From CALLMJ01 sp964493765 (lineage in GTDB: Bacteria; Bacteroidota; Bacteroidia; J057; CALLMJ01), in NCBI GenBank assembly GCA_964493765.1, contig CAZBPK010000055.1, positions 1-22,184 of the forward strand: a stretch of DNA of 22,184 nt, read 5' to 3'. The position numbers and the translations under genes are program-made. The notes below the pieces were generated by a model that saw only the letters and a program-made list of their open reading frames with translations, was not told the DNA's origin and ran no database searches. Positions 15,294 through 22,184 of this stretch are shown one piece after another. Numbering within the stretch: the stretch's first letter is position 1; each line of letters opens with the position of its first letter.

Positions 15294-16817
15294 TTATTCC
15301 CATTCAATAGTTGCTGGGGGTTTAGAAGAAATATCGTAAACTACTCGGTTGATTCCTTTCACTTGGTTGATGATTTGATTAGAAATTTGAGCTAAAATGT
15401 CATAAGGAATATGAACCCAATCCGCAGTCATACCATCAGAACTGGTTACAGCTCTTAAAGCGACGACATTTTCGTAAGTCCTTTCATCGCCCATTACTCC
15501 CACGCTTTGGGCATTCAATAAAATAGCCCCTGCTTGCCAGATTTTTTCATACCAGCCTGTTTCTTTTAATATTTGAATATAAATGGCATCGGCTTCTTGA
15601 AGTAATCGTACTTTTTCTTCGGTAATTTCTCCTAAAATTCTAATAGCAAGCCCCGGACCCGGAAAAGGATGCCTATTCAGAATATTTTCAGGCAAACCTA
15701 ATTCTGCACCTACTTTACGTACTTCATCTTTAAATAGCATTTTTAAAGGCTCTACAATTTTTAAGTGCATTTTTTCAGGTAAGCCTCCTACATTATGATG
15801 CGATTTAATAGTTACCGAAGGTCCTTTAACACTTACGCTTTCTATTACATCAGGATAAATAGTGCCTTGTGCAAGCCATTGTACGTCTTTGATTTTATGA
15901 GCTTCTTGCTCAAAGACTTCTATAAAAACTCTTCCGATAATTTTTCTTTTTTGTTCAGGGTCAGAAACCCCTTGAAGTGCTTGATAAAATTTTTGTTTAG
16001 CGTTTATTCCTATAACATTCAAACCTAAATGTTGATAAGAATTCAAAACTTCTTCAAATTCATTTTTACGCAATAGACCGTTATCAATAAAAATACAATG
16101 CAGATTTTTTCCAATGGCTTTATGAAGAAGTAAAGCCGCAACGCTAGAGTCTACGCCGCCGGATAAACCTAAAACTACTTTATCGTTTTGTAATTGATTT
16201 TGAAGTTGTTGAACTGTGGATTCTATAAAGGATTCGGGAGTCCAAAGAGGTTGAATTTTACAAATTTCCAATAAAAAGTTCTGGATAATGGTTTTTCCTT
16301 GTAAAGAGTGGGTAACTTCCGGGTGAAATTGAATACCATAAATCGGTTCATCCACAATTTGATAAGCCGCATTTTCAATATTTTCAGTAGATGCAATTCT
16401 TTGAGCCTTCTGAGGAATTTCAATGATGGTATCACCATGAGACATCCACACTTGTGAGTGCTTGCTTATGTTTTTTAACAAAGGATGGTCTTGAGTAGGA
16501 ATTAAGTTAGCTCGTCCATACTCGCGAATTTTTGATGCCTGTACTTTACCACCTAAATGTTTAGCTATCCACTGAGCGCCGTAACAAATCCCTAAGATAG
16601 GGCATTTTCCTCTAAAATATTCAAATTCTATATTGGGGCTATCAGCATCATTCACAGAACAAGGACTTCCCGATAAAATGATACCTTTAATATCAGAATT
16701 CCATTCAGGAAGATGGTAAAACGGATAAATTTCACAAAAAACATTCAATTCTCTTACTCTTCTGGCTATTAGTTGGGTATATTGTGAACCAAAGTCTAAA
16801 ATAATAATTTTTTCCAA
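15294..16817 (-). CDS. guaA: GMP synthase (glutamine-hydrolysing)
   Basis: A 507-aa GuaA, converting XMP, ATP and glutamine to GMP in purine synthesis. The N-terminal class I glutamine amidotransferase domain carries the catalytic triad C78 (GICYGAQ), H165 and E167 (FHPEVTH). The ATP-pyrophosphatase domain starts with the P-loop LSGGVDSS (218-225). The C-terminal dimerisation domain ends in the usual KPPATIEWE. Full length and intact. Monocistronic, divergent from the TonB-dependent receptor across 115 bp. A TAAATTTG box lies 15 nt upstream of the ATG. No purine riboswitch is apparent in the short leader. Confidence 0.97.
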   Translation of the reverse strand: MEKIIILDFGSQYTQLIARRVRELNVFCEIYPFYHLPEWNSDIKGIILSGSPCSVNDADSPNIEFEYFRGKCPILGICYGAQWIAKHLGGKVQASKIREYGRANLIPTQDHPLLKNISKHSQVWMSHGDTIIEIPQKAQRIASTENIENAAYQIVDEPIYGIQFHPEVTHSLQGKTIIQNFLLEICKIQPLWTPESFIESTVQQLQNQLQNDKVVLGLSGGVDSSVAALLLHKAIGKNLHCIFIDNGLLRKNEFEEVLNSYQHLGLNVIGINAKQKFYQALQGVSDPEQKRKIIGRVFIEVFEQEAHKIKDVQWLAQGTIYPDVIESVSVKGPSVTIKSHHNVGGLPEKMHLKIVEPLKMLFKDEVRKVGAELGLPENILNRHPFPGPGLAIRILGEITEEKVRLLQEADAIYIQILKETGWYEKIWQAGAILLNAQSVGVMGDERTYENVVALRAVTSSDGMTADWVHIPYDILAQISNQIINQVKGINRVVYDISSKPPATIEWE

Positions 16818-16832
16818 AACTTAATTTTTTTG

Positions 16833-16840
16833 CAAATTTA
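16833..16840 (-). promoter_or_regulatory. -7 promoter box (TAAATTTG) for guaA
   Basis: A perfect TAnnTTTG on the minus strand ends 15 nt before the guaA ATG. A matching TTTG -33 element is not clear at the usual distance. Confidence 0.45.
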
Positions 16841-16890
16841 GAACGTTTTCATCACAATCGAAAATCTTTAAAAAATTTAAAGAATTAAAT

Positions 16891-16921
16891 TTTGGTAAAC
16901 CAAAAAATATTTTTATATTTG
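16891..16921 (+). promoter_or_regulatory. Bacteroidota-type promoter for the TonB-dependent receptor gene
   Basis: TTTG (16891-16894), a 19-nt spacer and TATATTTG (16914-16921) are a full consensus match. Transcription would start near 16925, only about 8 nt before the ATG at 16933. Confidence 0.65.
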
Positions 16922-16932
16922 CAAAAAAAAAT

Positions 16933-18990
16933 ATGCTGCCCAATTGTATTTTCATAATGATCATTCTGAATTTTCATTTTCTCTTTTCTCAAACCGATAC
17001 ATTGAACAAAGAAGTCCAACTTCAAGAAGTAATTATTGAAGATAGAAAAGCTTTTTCAAGAGATATTCAACAAACCGAAATTCTGCATGTTTTAGATAAT
17101 ATGAAAATTCAACAAGTTACAGCTTGTAATATTGCAGAAGGATTAAACTTTCAATCAGGATTAAGAGTAGAAACCAATTGCCAGACTTGCAATTATACTC
17201 AAATTCGTATGAATGGTTTACAAGGGAGTTATACACAAATGCTTATTAACGGAATACCTATTATGAGTTCTTTGATGAGTTTATATGGATTAGAACAATT
17301 TTCTTCTCGGTGGATACAAAGAATTGAAATTCAAAAAGGTGCAGGAAGTTCTTTGTTGGGTCATAGCGCCATTGGTGGAACAGTGAATATCATTACGCAA
17401 ATGCCCCATCAATCTTTTACAGATATTCAATGCTTATATCAAAATATAGATTTTCAATCTTCTGACTATCAAATTTCTGCACATTCTGGTTATGTCTCAT
17501 CTAATCAAAAAATAGGAGTAGGTTTAATTCTCAATCATAGAAAACGACAGTTTTATGACACCAACCTAGATGGATTTTCCGAACTTCCTTTGATTCAAAG
17601 TACTAATTTAGGAACTTCATTTTTCTTTAAACCTAATGTTAAACATGAATTGAAAGCACAATTTTTTTACTTCGATGAATATCGCTTAGGGGGTGAAATG
17701 CTGAAAATACCCGCCTATTTATTACAACAAGTAGAAGAAAGAAAACATCATATCTATTCAGGTGATTTACAGTATCTTTTTAGAATTCAGGAAAATAAGG
17801 AACTTAAATTTTTTACAGGCTTTCAATACATTGACAAAAATAGCATTACAGGCATTTTCCCTGAAGATTCCTCATCTCAAATCCATTATTTACAAAATCC
17901 ACCTTATGGCTTCGCCCAAAATACTACCTATCAAAATGGTTTGATTTTCAAGCAAATATGGGATAATATTTTAAGTGGGGAAAATATTTTACAAATCGGT
18001 GGTGAGTTTAGAGGAGAATGGATAGACGATAAAAATCCGAGTTATAACTATAATATTTTTCAAACTACGCTTTTATATGGCGGTTTTATACAAAATGAGT
18101 GGAAAAAAAATACAATCAAAATCAAAAAAGGCCTTCGTTTGGATAAACATAGTGCAATTTCCAAAATTCAAGTTAATCCCAGAGTAGCAATTTTATATCA
18201 ACCTCATTTTTATTGGCAGTTTCGTTTGCAGTATGGAAGTGGATTTAGACCGCCTGTATTTTTGGATACCGATATGCACATGGCTTTTGCATCGGGGGGA
18301 GTATCCCGTATTTTTTTGTCCCCTAATATTTTACCTGAAACATCTCATAGTTATACCGCATCTATCAATTTTGATAAACCAACTGAAAATTATATTTTTG
18401 GTTTTACTATAGATTTTTTTTATACACGTCTAAAAAATATTTTTGTATTGGAAAATATTGGAAATGATACTTTCGGCGAAATTTTTGAAAAACGTAACAG
18501 CAATGCTGCCAATGTTCAAGGAATTACCTTAGAATTTCGTGCAAATTATAATAAAAAATTCCAATTTGAAACAGGGTTTACTTATCAAAACCAACAATAT
18601 GACCAAGCTATTTTTTATTTTGATGATTTGGAAGGTCAAAAAATATTTTTAAGAACACCCAATTTATATGGCTTTGGCATGTTAAATTATGAAGCAAAAA
18701 ACTGGTCATTGAACTTGAATTATAACTACACCGGTAAAATGTTATTACCTCATTTTGGAGGAGCAGAAAATTTTTTAGAAGATGCTTATATAAAAACCCA
18801 AGATTTTCATGTTTTAGGTTTTAAAATCAATTGTAAAATTCAAAAATCCATACAAAGTTTTGTAGGAATCAAAAATATTTTTAATGCTTATCAAAAAGAT
18901 TTTGATATAGGCAAAAATCGGGATAGCAATTATATCTATGGACCTAATCTGCCAAGAACTGTTTTTATAGGCATAAATTTTCAATGGTAA
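16933..18990 (+). CDS. TonB-dependent outer-membrane receptor
   Basis: A 685-aa outer-membrane transporter driven by TonB. The signal peptide ends at ..FLFSQ (residue 20). A TonB-box-like segment with VQLQEVIIEDRK follows (28-39), then the plug domain (about 45-155) including RMNGLQGSYTQMLINGIPI and IEIQKGAGSSLLGHSAIGG. The 22-strand barrel occupies the remainder and ends in FIGINFQW with a terminal aromatic residue. No carboxypeptidase-like N-terminal domain and no SusD partner are seen, so it is not a typical Sus pair. A CxxC (C83-Q-T-C86) in the plug is shared, as I recall, with a branch of Bacteroidota receptors proposed for metal or cofactor uptake. The ligand is unknown. Confidence 0.92.
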   Translation: MLPNCIFIMIILNFHFLFSQTDTLNKEVQLQEVIIEDRKAFSRDIQQTEILHVLDNMKIQQVTACNIAEGLNFQSGLRVETNCQTCNYTQIRMNGLQGSYTQMLINGIPIMSSLMSLYGLEQFSSRWIQRIEIQKGAGSSLLGHSAIGGTVNIITQMPHQSFTDIQCLYQNIDFQSSDYQISAHSGYVSSNQKIGVGLILNHRKRQFYDTNLDGFSELPLIQSTNLGTSFFFKPNVKHELKAQFFYFDEYRLGGEMLKIPAYLLQQVEERKHHIYSGDLQYLFRIQENKELKFFTGFQYIDKNSITGIFPEDSSSQIHYLQNPPYGFAQNTTYQNGLIFKQIWDNILSGENILQIGGEFRGEWIDDKNPSYNYNIFQTTLLYGGFIQNEWKKNTIKIKKGLRLDKHSAISKIQVNPRVAILYQPHFYWQFRLQYGSGFRPPVFLDTDMHMAFASGGVSRIFLSPNILPETSHSYTASINFDKPTENYIFGFTIDFFYTRLKNIFVLENIGNDTFGEIFEKRNSNAANVQGITLEFRANYNKKFQFETGFTYQNQQYDQAIFYFDDLEGQKIFLRTPNLYGFGMLNYEAKNWSLNLNYNYTGKMLLPHFGGAENFLEDAYIKTQDFHVLGFKINCKIQKSIQSFVGIKNIFNAYQKDFDIGKNRDSNYIYGPNLPRTVFIGINFQW

Positions 18991-19066
18991 TAACAAGCAG
19001 AGAAAATGAGGCGATAATGACGTTCATAAAAAACTTTAAAAAAATCTAGATACCACCCAAAATTGG

Positions 19067-19096
19067 TCTATATTAGCCAAAAAGCATAACGTTTAA
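19067..19096 (+). repeat. Exact 30-bp inverted copy of the FAH gene 3' end
   Basis: These 30 bp equal the coding strand of 4311-4340: the last nine codons plus stop of the FAH gene (SILAKKHNV, stop). Identity starts at a codon boundary and ends exactly at the stop codon. In frame upstream, DTTQNW can be read without a stop for a few codons, then a TAA occurs. Likely a gene remnant or recombination scar. Confidence 0.85.
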
Positions 19097-19112
19097 TATT
19101 CGTTATGCTTTT
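19080..19112. terminator. Bidirectional terminator-like hairpin between convergent genes
   Basis: AAAAGCATAACG (19080-19091) pairs perfectly with CGTTATGCTTTT (19101-19112), a 12-bp stem with a 9-nt loop whose A/T ends supply T-runs in both directions. It lies between the convergent receptor gene (stop at 18990) and WG-repeat gene (stop at 19139). Its left arm is part of the duplicated FAH gene end. Confidence 0.75.
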
Positions 19113-19138
19113 ATCTTTTTGAAGAACGCAAAATATCA

Positions 19139-20302
19139 TTATTTTTCTATTACTACAGGGGCGCTATTCACAAGCCAAGCAGCATAAATCTCCGAAATAT
19201 TCCATTTACTAGCCATGTAATAAAAAGGCCTTACTTCCATATACCTTAAAAACTTCTTAATATCTTCCTGAGTACTTTGCTCCATAGCATCAAAAAGCAT
19301 TTTATTAGCATGAACATTGGAATCCTTAGGAATTCGTTGATTTTGACTGTCTTTTTTTTCATTGAATATTTTTCCTACCTCTTGAACTTCTCCTAATAAT
19401 CCTTTTAAGATAACATTTTTATCATAATCTTTTAGGAACTCATAAGGGCTTGAGTGATATCCTAAAAAATCCAATTGAATATCGTATCTATAAAGGTTAA
19501 AAAAAGTATTATTAAGCAGTTCTTCTGCTGGGATTTTAAAACTTGCGGTAAAAACCCATTTGAGGTTATTGTCTAGATTGGCTGTATTTTCCCAATATTT
19601 TTTTGCTAAATCAGGGTTTACAATTTGGTAATCGGCTGTGTTATAATCTTGGCTGTTAACATCATTATTTTCTTGAATAAGTTTTAGTTCCAGATATTGA
19701 ATAGGTTCTATTTCATGCTTTTCATTTATTTTTAATAACACTAAAGCAGGTTTAAGTTTTTCGCCCCATTTCATATTGTGAGGCTTATGGATACGAATGG
19801 TCTGATGAGAAAGTTTCTCAAACGCTAAAAAGAAAGTAGTCTCAGGGTCATCATAAAATTTGATTCCTTTTTTAGAAACCACACCTTCAGGTGTAATATC
19901 GTACTGGTCTAAAATATTTCTTAAATAAGTTTTTTCGTACTCTTCTTGAGTAGGAGGCAAGGTATCTATTCTTGCTATCACTAAGCCTCCGCCATCATAT
20001 CCTTCGGGCAGCCAGTTTTTAGGGGGACTGACTCTTTCGCCTTTTTTGTTAATATAAAAGATTTCTCCATCGTAAACATCATAACAATCTTGGTTACAAT
20101 TATTAGCAACTTTTGCCAATCCTTTATAAAACCATGAGGCACTTTCAAATTGAGGTGGAATGACTATTTGCCCATTAGGCTTTGCATAGCCCCATAACTC
20201 TCCTCTACGATACGGAATTAAATCTCCATCATAATTTAATCTTAACGACTGTGCATACGTTTCCCCTAACAAAATTAATATAATTCCAAACCATTTTATC
20301 AT
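19139..20302 (-). CDS. WG-repeat secreted protein, function unknown
   Basis: A 387-aa protein from the chosen ATG at 20302 (MIKWFGIILILLGETYAQ), which gives a compact Sec signal peptide and has a TATTTTTG box (20308-20315) just upstream. An earlier in-frame ATG at 20359 would add 19 residues and cannot be excluded. Residues 32-70 contain a WG repeat (RRGELWGYAKPNGQIVIPPQ, then FESASWFYKGLAKV), followed by a second degenerate unit (YINKKGERVSPP). WG repeats form beta structures in many Bacteroidota envelope proteins, often with protein-binding roles. The remaining ~300 residues show no motif that I recognise. Monocistronic. Confidence 0.82.
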   Translation of the reverse strand: MIKWFGIILILLGETYAQSLRLNYDGDLIPYRRGELWGYAKPNGQIVIPPQFESASWFYKGLAKVANNCNQDCYDVYDGEIFYINKKGERVSPPKNWLPEGYDGGGLVIARIDTLPPTQEEYEKTYLRNILDQYDITPEGVVSKKGIKFYDDPETTFFLAFEKLSHQTIRIHKPHNMKWGEKLKPALVLLKINEKHEIEPIQYLELKLIQENNDVNSQDYNTADYQIVNPDLAKKYWENTANLDNNLKWVFTASFKIPAEELLNNTFFNLYRYDIQLDFLGYHSSPYEFLKDYDKNVILKGLLGEVQEVGKIFNEKKDSQNQRIPKDSNVHANKMLFDAMEQSTQEDIKKFLRYMEVRPFYYMASKWNISEIYAAWLVNSAPVVIEK

Positions 20303-20371
20303 AGATACAAAAATAAGCACTTTAATATAAAGAATGTTTAATGAGTAAGATTTTCGCATAATTGGGTAAAT

Positions 20372-20424
20372 ATAAAAAAAAATTATCCATCGCCTTGAAC
20401 AGTTTCCTGAACTATGCGATGGAT
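20372..20424 (-). terminator. Rho-independent terminator downstream of a gene remnant
   Basis: On the minus strand ATCCATCGC (20416-20424) pairs with GCGATGGAT (20385-20393), a perfect 9-bp stem with a 22-nt loop, followed by AA and a run of nine T. It lies 25 bp after the TAA ending the minus-strand frame at 20449-20571. Confidence 0.75.
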
Positions 20425-20448
20425 TTTAGCTTGGTATCAGAAAGGTAA

Positions 20449-20571
20449 TTATAGGATTCCGCCGAATAGATCACACCATTGCGATATCTTCTCCTGCGGG
20501 TCAAGTTTTAAGGTATGTCTATAATCTTCCCATTCGTTATCAGAATCAATAGGCACGGCAGATAATGACAT
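20449..20571 (-). pseudogene. Probable 3' remnant of an unidentified gene (or a 40-aa small protein)
   Basis: A minus-strand frame of 40 codons from the ATG at 20571, ending ..ISQWCDLFGGIL and stop, followed by a good terminator. The same frame stays open upstream for 14 more codons (LYIDPVPVKPISFL) until a TGA at 20614-20616. Composition is G+C-richer than the surroundings and looks coding (DSDNEWEDYRHTLKLD). I do not recognise the protein. The best reading is the C-terminal end of a larger gene whose 5' part was lost when it was joined to the plus-strand gene at about 20606. A genuine small protein is the alternative. Confidence 0.45.
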
Positions 20572-20605
20572 CAAAAAACTGATAGGTTTTACAGGTACGG
20601 GGTCT

Positions 20606-21403
20606 ATGTATAATCAGAGTTCTGCCGATAATAATGTAGCGGCCTCTGGCGGATTCGTTGGGTCTATACCTTTTTCACATTTAGCGAAAGAAGGAAAATT
20701 CAATGCTCTTTCTATTATTGGGAAATATAATTTTGCAGCTTTAAAATCCTTTACGCTAAAAGATAGTATTTTTAATATCACTAATGTTGCTAATAATATC
20801 TCTAAACAAATTTTTGCTTATGATAATGGAAATAACATCAACATAGGTCTTCGTTTACATTTTCTCAATAGAAAAGATGACCAAAGGCTTAGTAATTTCA
20901 ATTTTTTTCTTGACGGAAATATTACAAATTATAAAATTCAATTAGATAGTTTGAATGCTTCTGAAATTATGGATACTTTATCCCAAAGAAATTTAAAGTT
21001 ATCTAGTGGATTCACATTATTGAATCCTGTCTTAGGGCTGAATTACGAACTGTCCACGGTATTAGGTAATGAGTACGTTGGTTTTAATGTTTCGTTAGTA
21101 GGAGCGGCTTCTTTTATTTATGAAAAAGATGCAGGTAAACAATTTGTTAGTTCATGGGCTTATACTTTACTCCATAATCGTGCTTTTGAGGATATAGCTA
21201 TCAAAAAGAAAATTAATAGTTTTTATTCTGCTTTTTTTCGGTTTAGTGTGTTAATCAATGATATCAATATTTTTATAGTTTTACAAAAGAATTTTGTAGG
21301 CTTCAATAATACCGAATTAGAATTGCAAGGTATTAATAACCGTAATTTATTTATTAATTGGGGAATAACATTTTCGCCTCCTTTTTATCGTCATAGTTTT
21401 TAG
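20606..21403 (+). CDS. Barrel-like envelope protein, probably lacking its 5' end
   Basis: A 265-aa frame, beta-rich, with strands typical of an outer-membrane barrel (NINIGLRLHFLNR, GFTLLNPVLGLNYEL, YVGFNVSLVGAASFIYEK, LFINWGITFSPPFY). Proteins of this kind need a signal peptide, but none is present: the chosen ATG begins MYNQSSADNNVAASGG. The frame is open for 27 codons upstream to a TAA at 20522-20524 with no ATG, GTG or TTG start, and no TAnnTTTG box is seen. This suggests a 5' truncation at the junction with the minus-strand remnant. I do not recognise the family. It may be a non-expressed pseudogene. Confidence 0.55.
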   Translation: MYNQSSADNNVAASGGFVGSIPFSHLAKEGKFNALSIIGKYNFAALKSFTLKDSIFNITNVANNISKQIFAYDNGNNINIGLRLHFLNRKDDQRLSNFNFFLDGNITNYKIQLDSLNASEIMDTLSQRNLKLSSGFTLLNPVLGLNYELSTVLGNEYVGFNVSLVGAASFIYEKDAGKQFVSSWAYTLLHNRAFEDIAIKKKINSFYSAFFRFSVLINDINIFIVLQKNFVGFNNTELELQGINNRNLFINWGITFSPPFYRHSF

Positions 21404-21407
21404 TTTT

Positions 21408-21556
21408 GAGTTAAGGTATTCCCAACATCTTGTTGGGGATTTATGAGTAAAGGTATGCCCAACATCCTTGTTGGGGATTTATGAGTAAAGGTATGCCCAA
21501 CATCCTTGTTGGGGATTTATGAGTAAAGGTATGCCCAACATCCTTGTTGGGGATTG
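21408..21556. repeat. Four tandem copies of a 38-bp hairpin-containing repeat
   Basis: Each unit holds CCCAACATCCTTGTTGGGG, in which CCCAACA and TGTTGGG form a 7-bp stem with a 4-nt loop, then the linker ATTTATGAGTAAAGGTATG. Hairpins lie at 21421-21438, 21458-21476, 21496-21514 and 21534-21552. The period is 37 then 38 and 38 bp; the first unit has a one-base shorter loop and T for G in the linker, while the other three are identical. The array sits between the stop of the barrel-like gene (21403) and the nuclease gene (21604). Confidence 0.92.
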
Positions 21557-21591
21557 CGGTTCTTATTGTATAAAATCATGAAGATTTTCAT

Positions 21592-21599
21592 TATCTTTG
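21592..21599 (+). promoter_or_regulatory. -7 promoter box (TATCTTTG) for the right-edge nuclease gene
   Basis: A perfect TAnnTTTG match ends 4 nt before the ATG at 21604, implying an almost leaderless transcript. A TTG lies 23 nt upstream of the box, a looser -33 candidate. The box is about 36 bp downstream of the hairpin array. Confidence 0.4.
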
Positions 21600-21603
21600 C
21601 ATT

Positions 21604-22184
21604 ATGATTATTGCTAATCCAATTTATGACGTATTTTTTAAAAGAATGATGGAAAATGAAATAGTTGCCAAATTTTTTATTGGCACTCTTTTAGAAGAAA
21701 ATATTGAAAAAGTGGAAGTTAAACCCCAAGAATTTACTTATGTAGATGAATTGGCGAGGTTAGCCGTATTTCGTTTAGATTTTATTGCGACCATCAAAAC
21801 CGAAAAAGGCGAAAGCAAGAAAGTATTAATTGAAATCCAAAAAGCAAGGAATTACATTGATTTGATGCGATTTAGAAACTATCTCGTAGAACAATACAAA
21901 AAAGAGGAATATGTTGATAACGAGAAACAAATTGTAACGATTACAACCATTTACAAATTAGGTTTTACTATTCCTGAAATTGATTCTGCATGCATTAAGG
22001 TAGAACGAAATTACAAAGATTTGATAGAGAAACGGATAATAGAAAAGAAAAGTGAATTTGTAGAAAAGCTCACTCATGATAGTTATATTGTTCAAGTAGA
22101 GAGAATTACAAGCCGTTACCAAACGAAATTAGATAAACTGTTAAGCATATTTGAGCAATCTTATTTCATAGACAACAATAAAAT
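21604..22184 (+). CDS. PD-(D/E)XK nuclease, Rpn-like family (partial, C-terminus beyond window)
   Basis: 193 N-terminal codons are visible; the frame is open to the window edge. The start MIIANPIYDVFFKRMMEN matches a Bacteroidota family with a conserved xANPIYDVxFK opening. A PD-(D/E)XK-like active site is visible: D59 in FRLDFIAT, then E77-I-Q79 in VLIEIQKARN, the same D...ExQ arrangement as Rpn nucleases. A helical, charged stretch follows (about 150-193). It is a different subfamily from the nuclease at the left edge (no TDFGFK opening). This gene was not in the supplied frame list because it runs off the end. Activity and role are inferred from the motif only. Confidence 0.82.
   Translation, partial: MIIANPIYDVFFKRMMENEIVAKFFIGTLLEENIEKVEVKPQEFTYVDELARLAVFRLDFIATIKTEKGESKKVLIEIQKARNYIDLMRFRNYLVEQYKKEEYVDNEKQIVTITTIYKLGFTIPEIDSACIKVERNYKDLIEKRIIEKKSEFVEKLTHDSYIVQVERITSRYQTKLDKLLSIFEQSYFIDNNK

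Noticed and set aside
16818..16932. Purine riboswitch in front of guaA.
   Set aside because: The 115-bp gap is A/T-rich, holds promoter boxes for both divergent genes and implies a leader of about 11 nt for guaA, too short for an aptamer.
19067..19096. Phage or island attachment site formed by the 30-bp inverted match to 4311-4340.
   Set aside because: The copies are inverted relative to each other, one lies inside a metabolic gene, and no integrase or tRNA is present. A gene-end remnant fits better.
21408..21556. CRISPR array.
   Set aside because: The units are contiguous tandem copies with identical linkers; there are no unique spacers and no cas genes in the window.

Overview
The window looks like chromosomal DNA of a Bacteroidota bacterium, probably of the Cytophagales type. 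The evidence is the low G+C content, many upstream TAnnTTTG boxes (the Bacteroidota -7 element) instead of Shine-Dalgarno sites, a TonB-dependent receptor, Sec signal peptides ending in ..FSQ/..AQ, outer-membrane-barrel-like proteins, a WG-repeat protein and an M61 peptidase. The lineage is inferred from these traits and was not tested by search.

Layout. 1-2525 is a minus-strand unit: a RidA-type deaminase, an M61 peptidase with a PDZ domain, and the 5' part of an Rpn/PD-(D/E)XK nuclease gene cut by the window edge. 2606-4204 (plus) holds a small barrel-like protein, an isolated nuoB and a small membrane protein. 4311-10814 (minus) holds a fumarylacetoacetase-type hydrolase behind a giant secreted protein of about 1809 aa with unknown function. 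11087-11398 (minus) is a small secreted protein. 11482-13733 (plus) holds rlmN and a radical SAM/SPASM protein. 13738-16817 (minus) holds an AGMO-like sterol desaturase family hydroxylase and guaA. 16933-18990 (plus) is a TonB-dependent receptor. 19139-20302 (minus) is a WG-repeat protein. 20360-20605 appears to be a rearrangement scar, followed by a plus-strand barrel-like gene that seems to lack its 5' end. Four tandem hairpin repeats come next, then a second nuclease of the Rpn/PD-(D/E)XK type, cut by the right edge.

Most genes are housekeeping or isolated cell-envelope functions (nuoB, rlmN, guaA, FAH), not one co-operating pathway. The less ordinary content is non-coding or of unknown function: (i) a G+C-rich interspersed repeat present twice (12532-12667, 15113-15243), with a hairpin that shows a compensatory base change, and a possible decayed third copy at 4200-4303; (ii) an exact 30-bp copy of the 3' end of the FAH gene, inverted and 14.7 kb away, where it forms half of a terminator-like hairpin; (iii) a 38-bp tandem hairpin array directly upstream of an Rpn-like nuclease gene; (iv) the giant secreted protein with internal repeats and a Pro/Glu/Lys/Asn-rich tail; (v) an orphan radical SAM/SPASM enzyme. 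I see no CRISPR array, prophage, tRNA, rRNA or complete insertion sequence.
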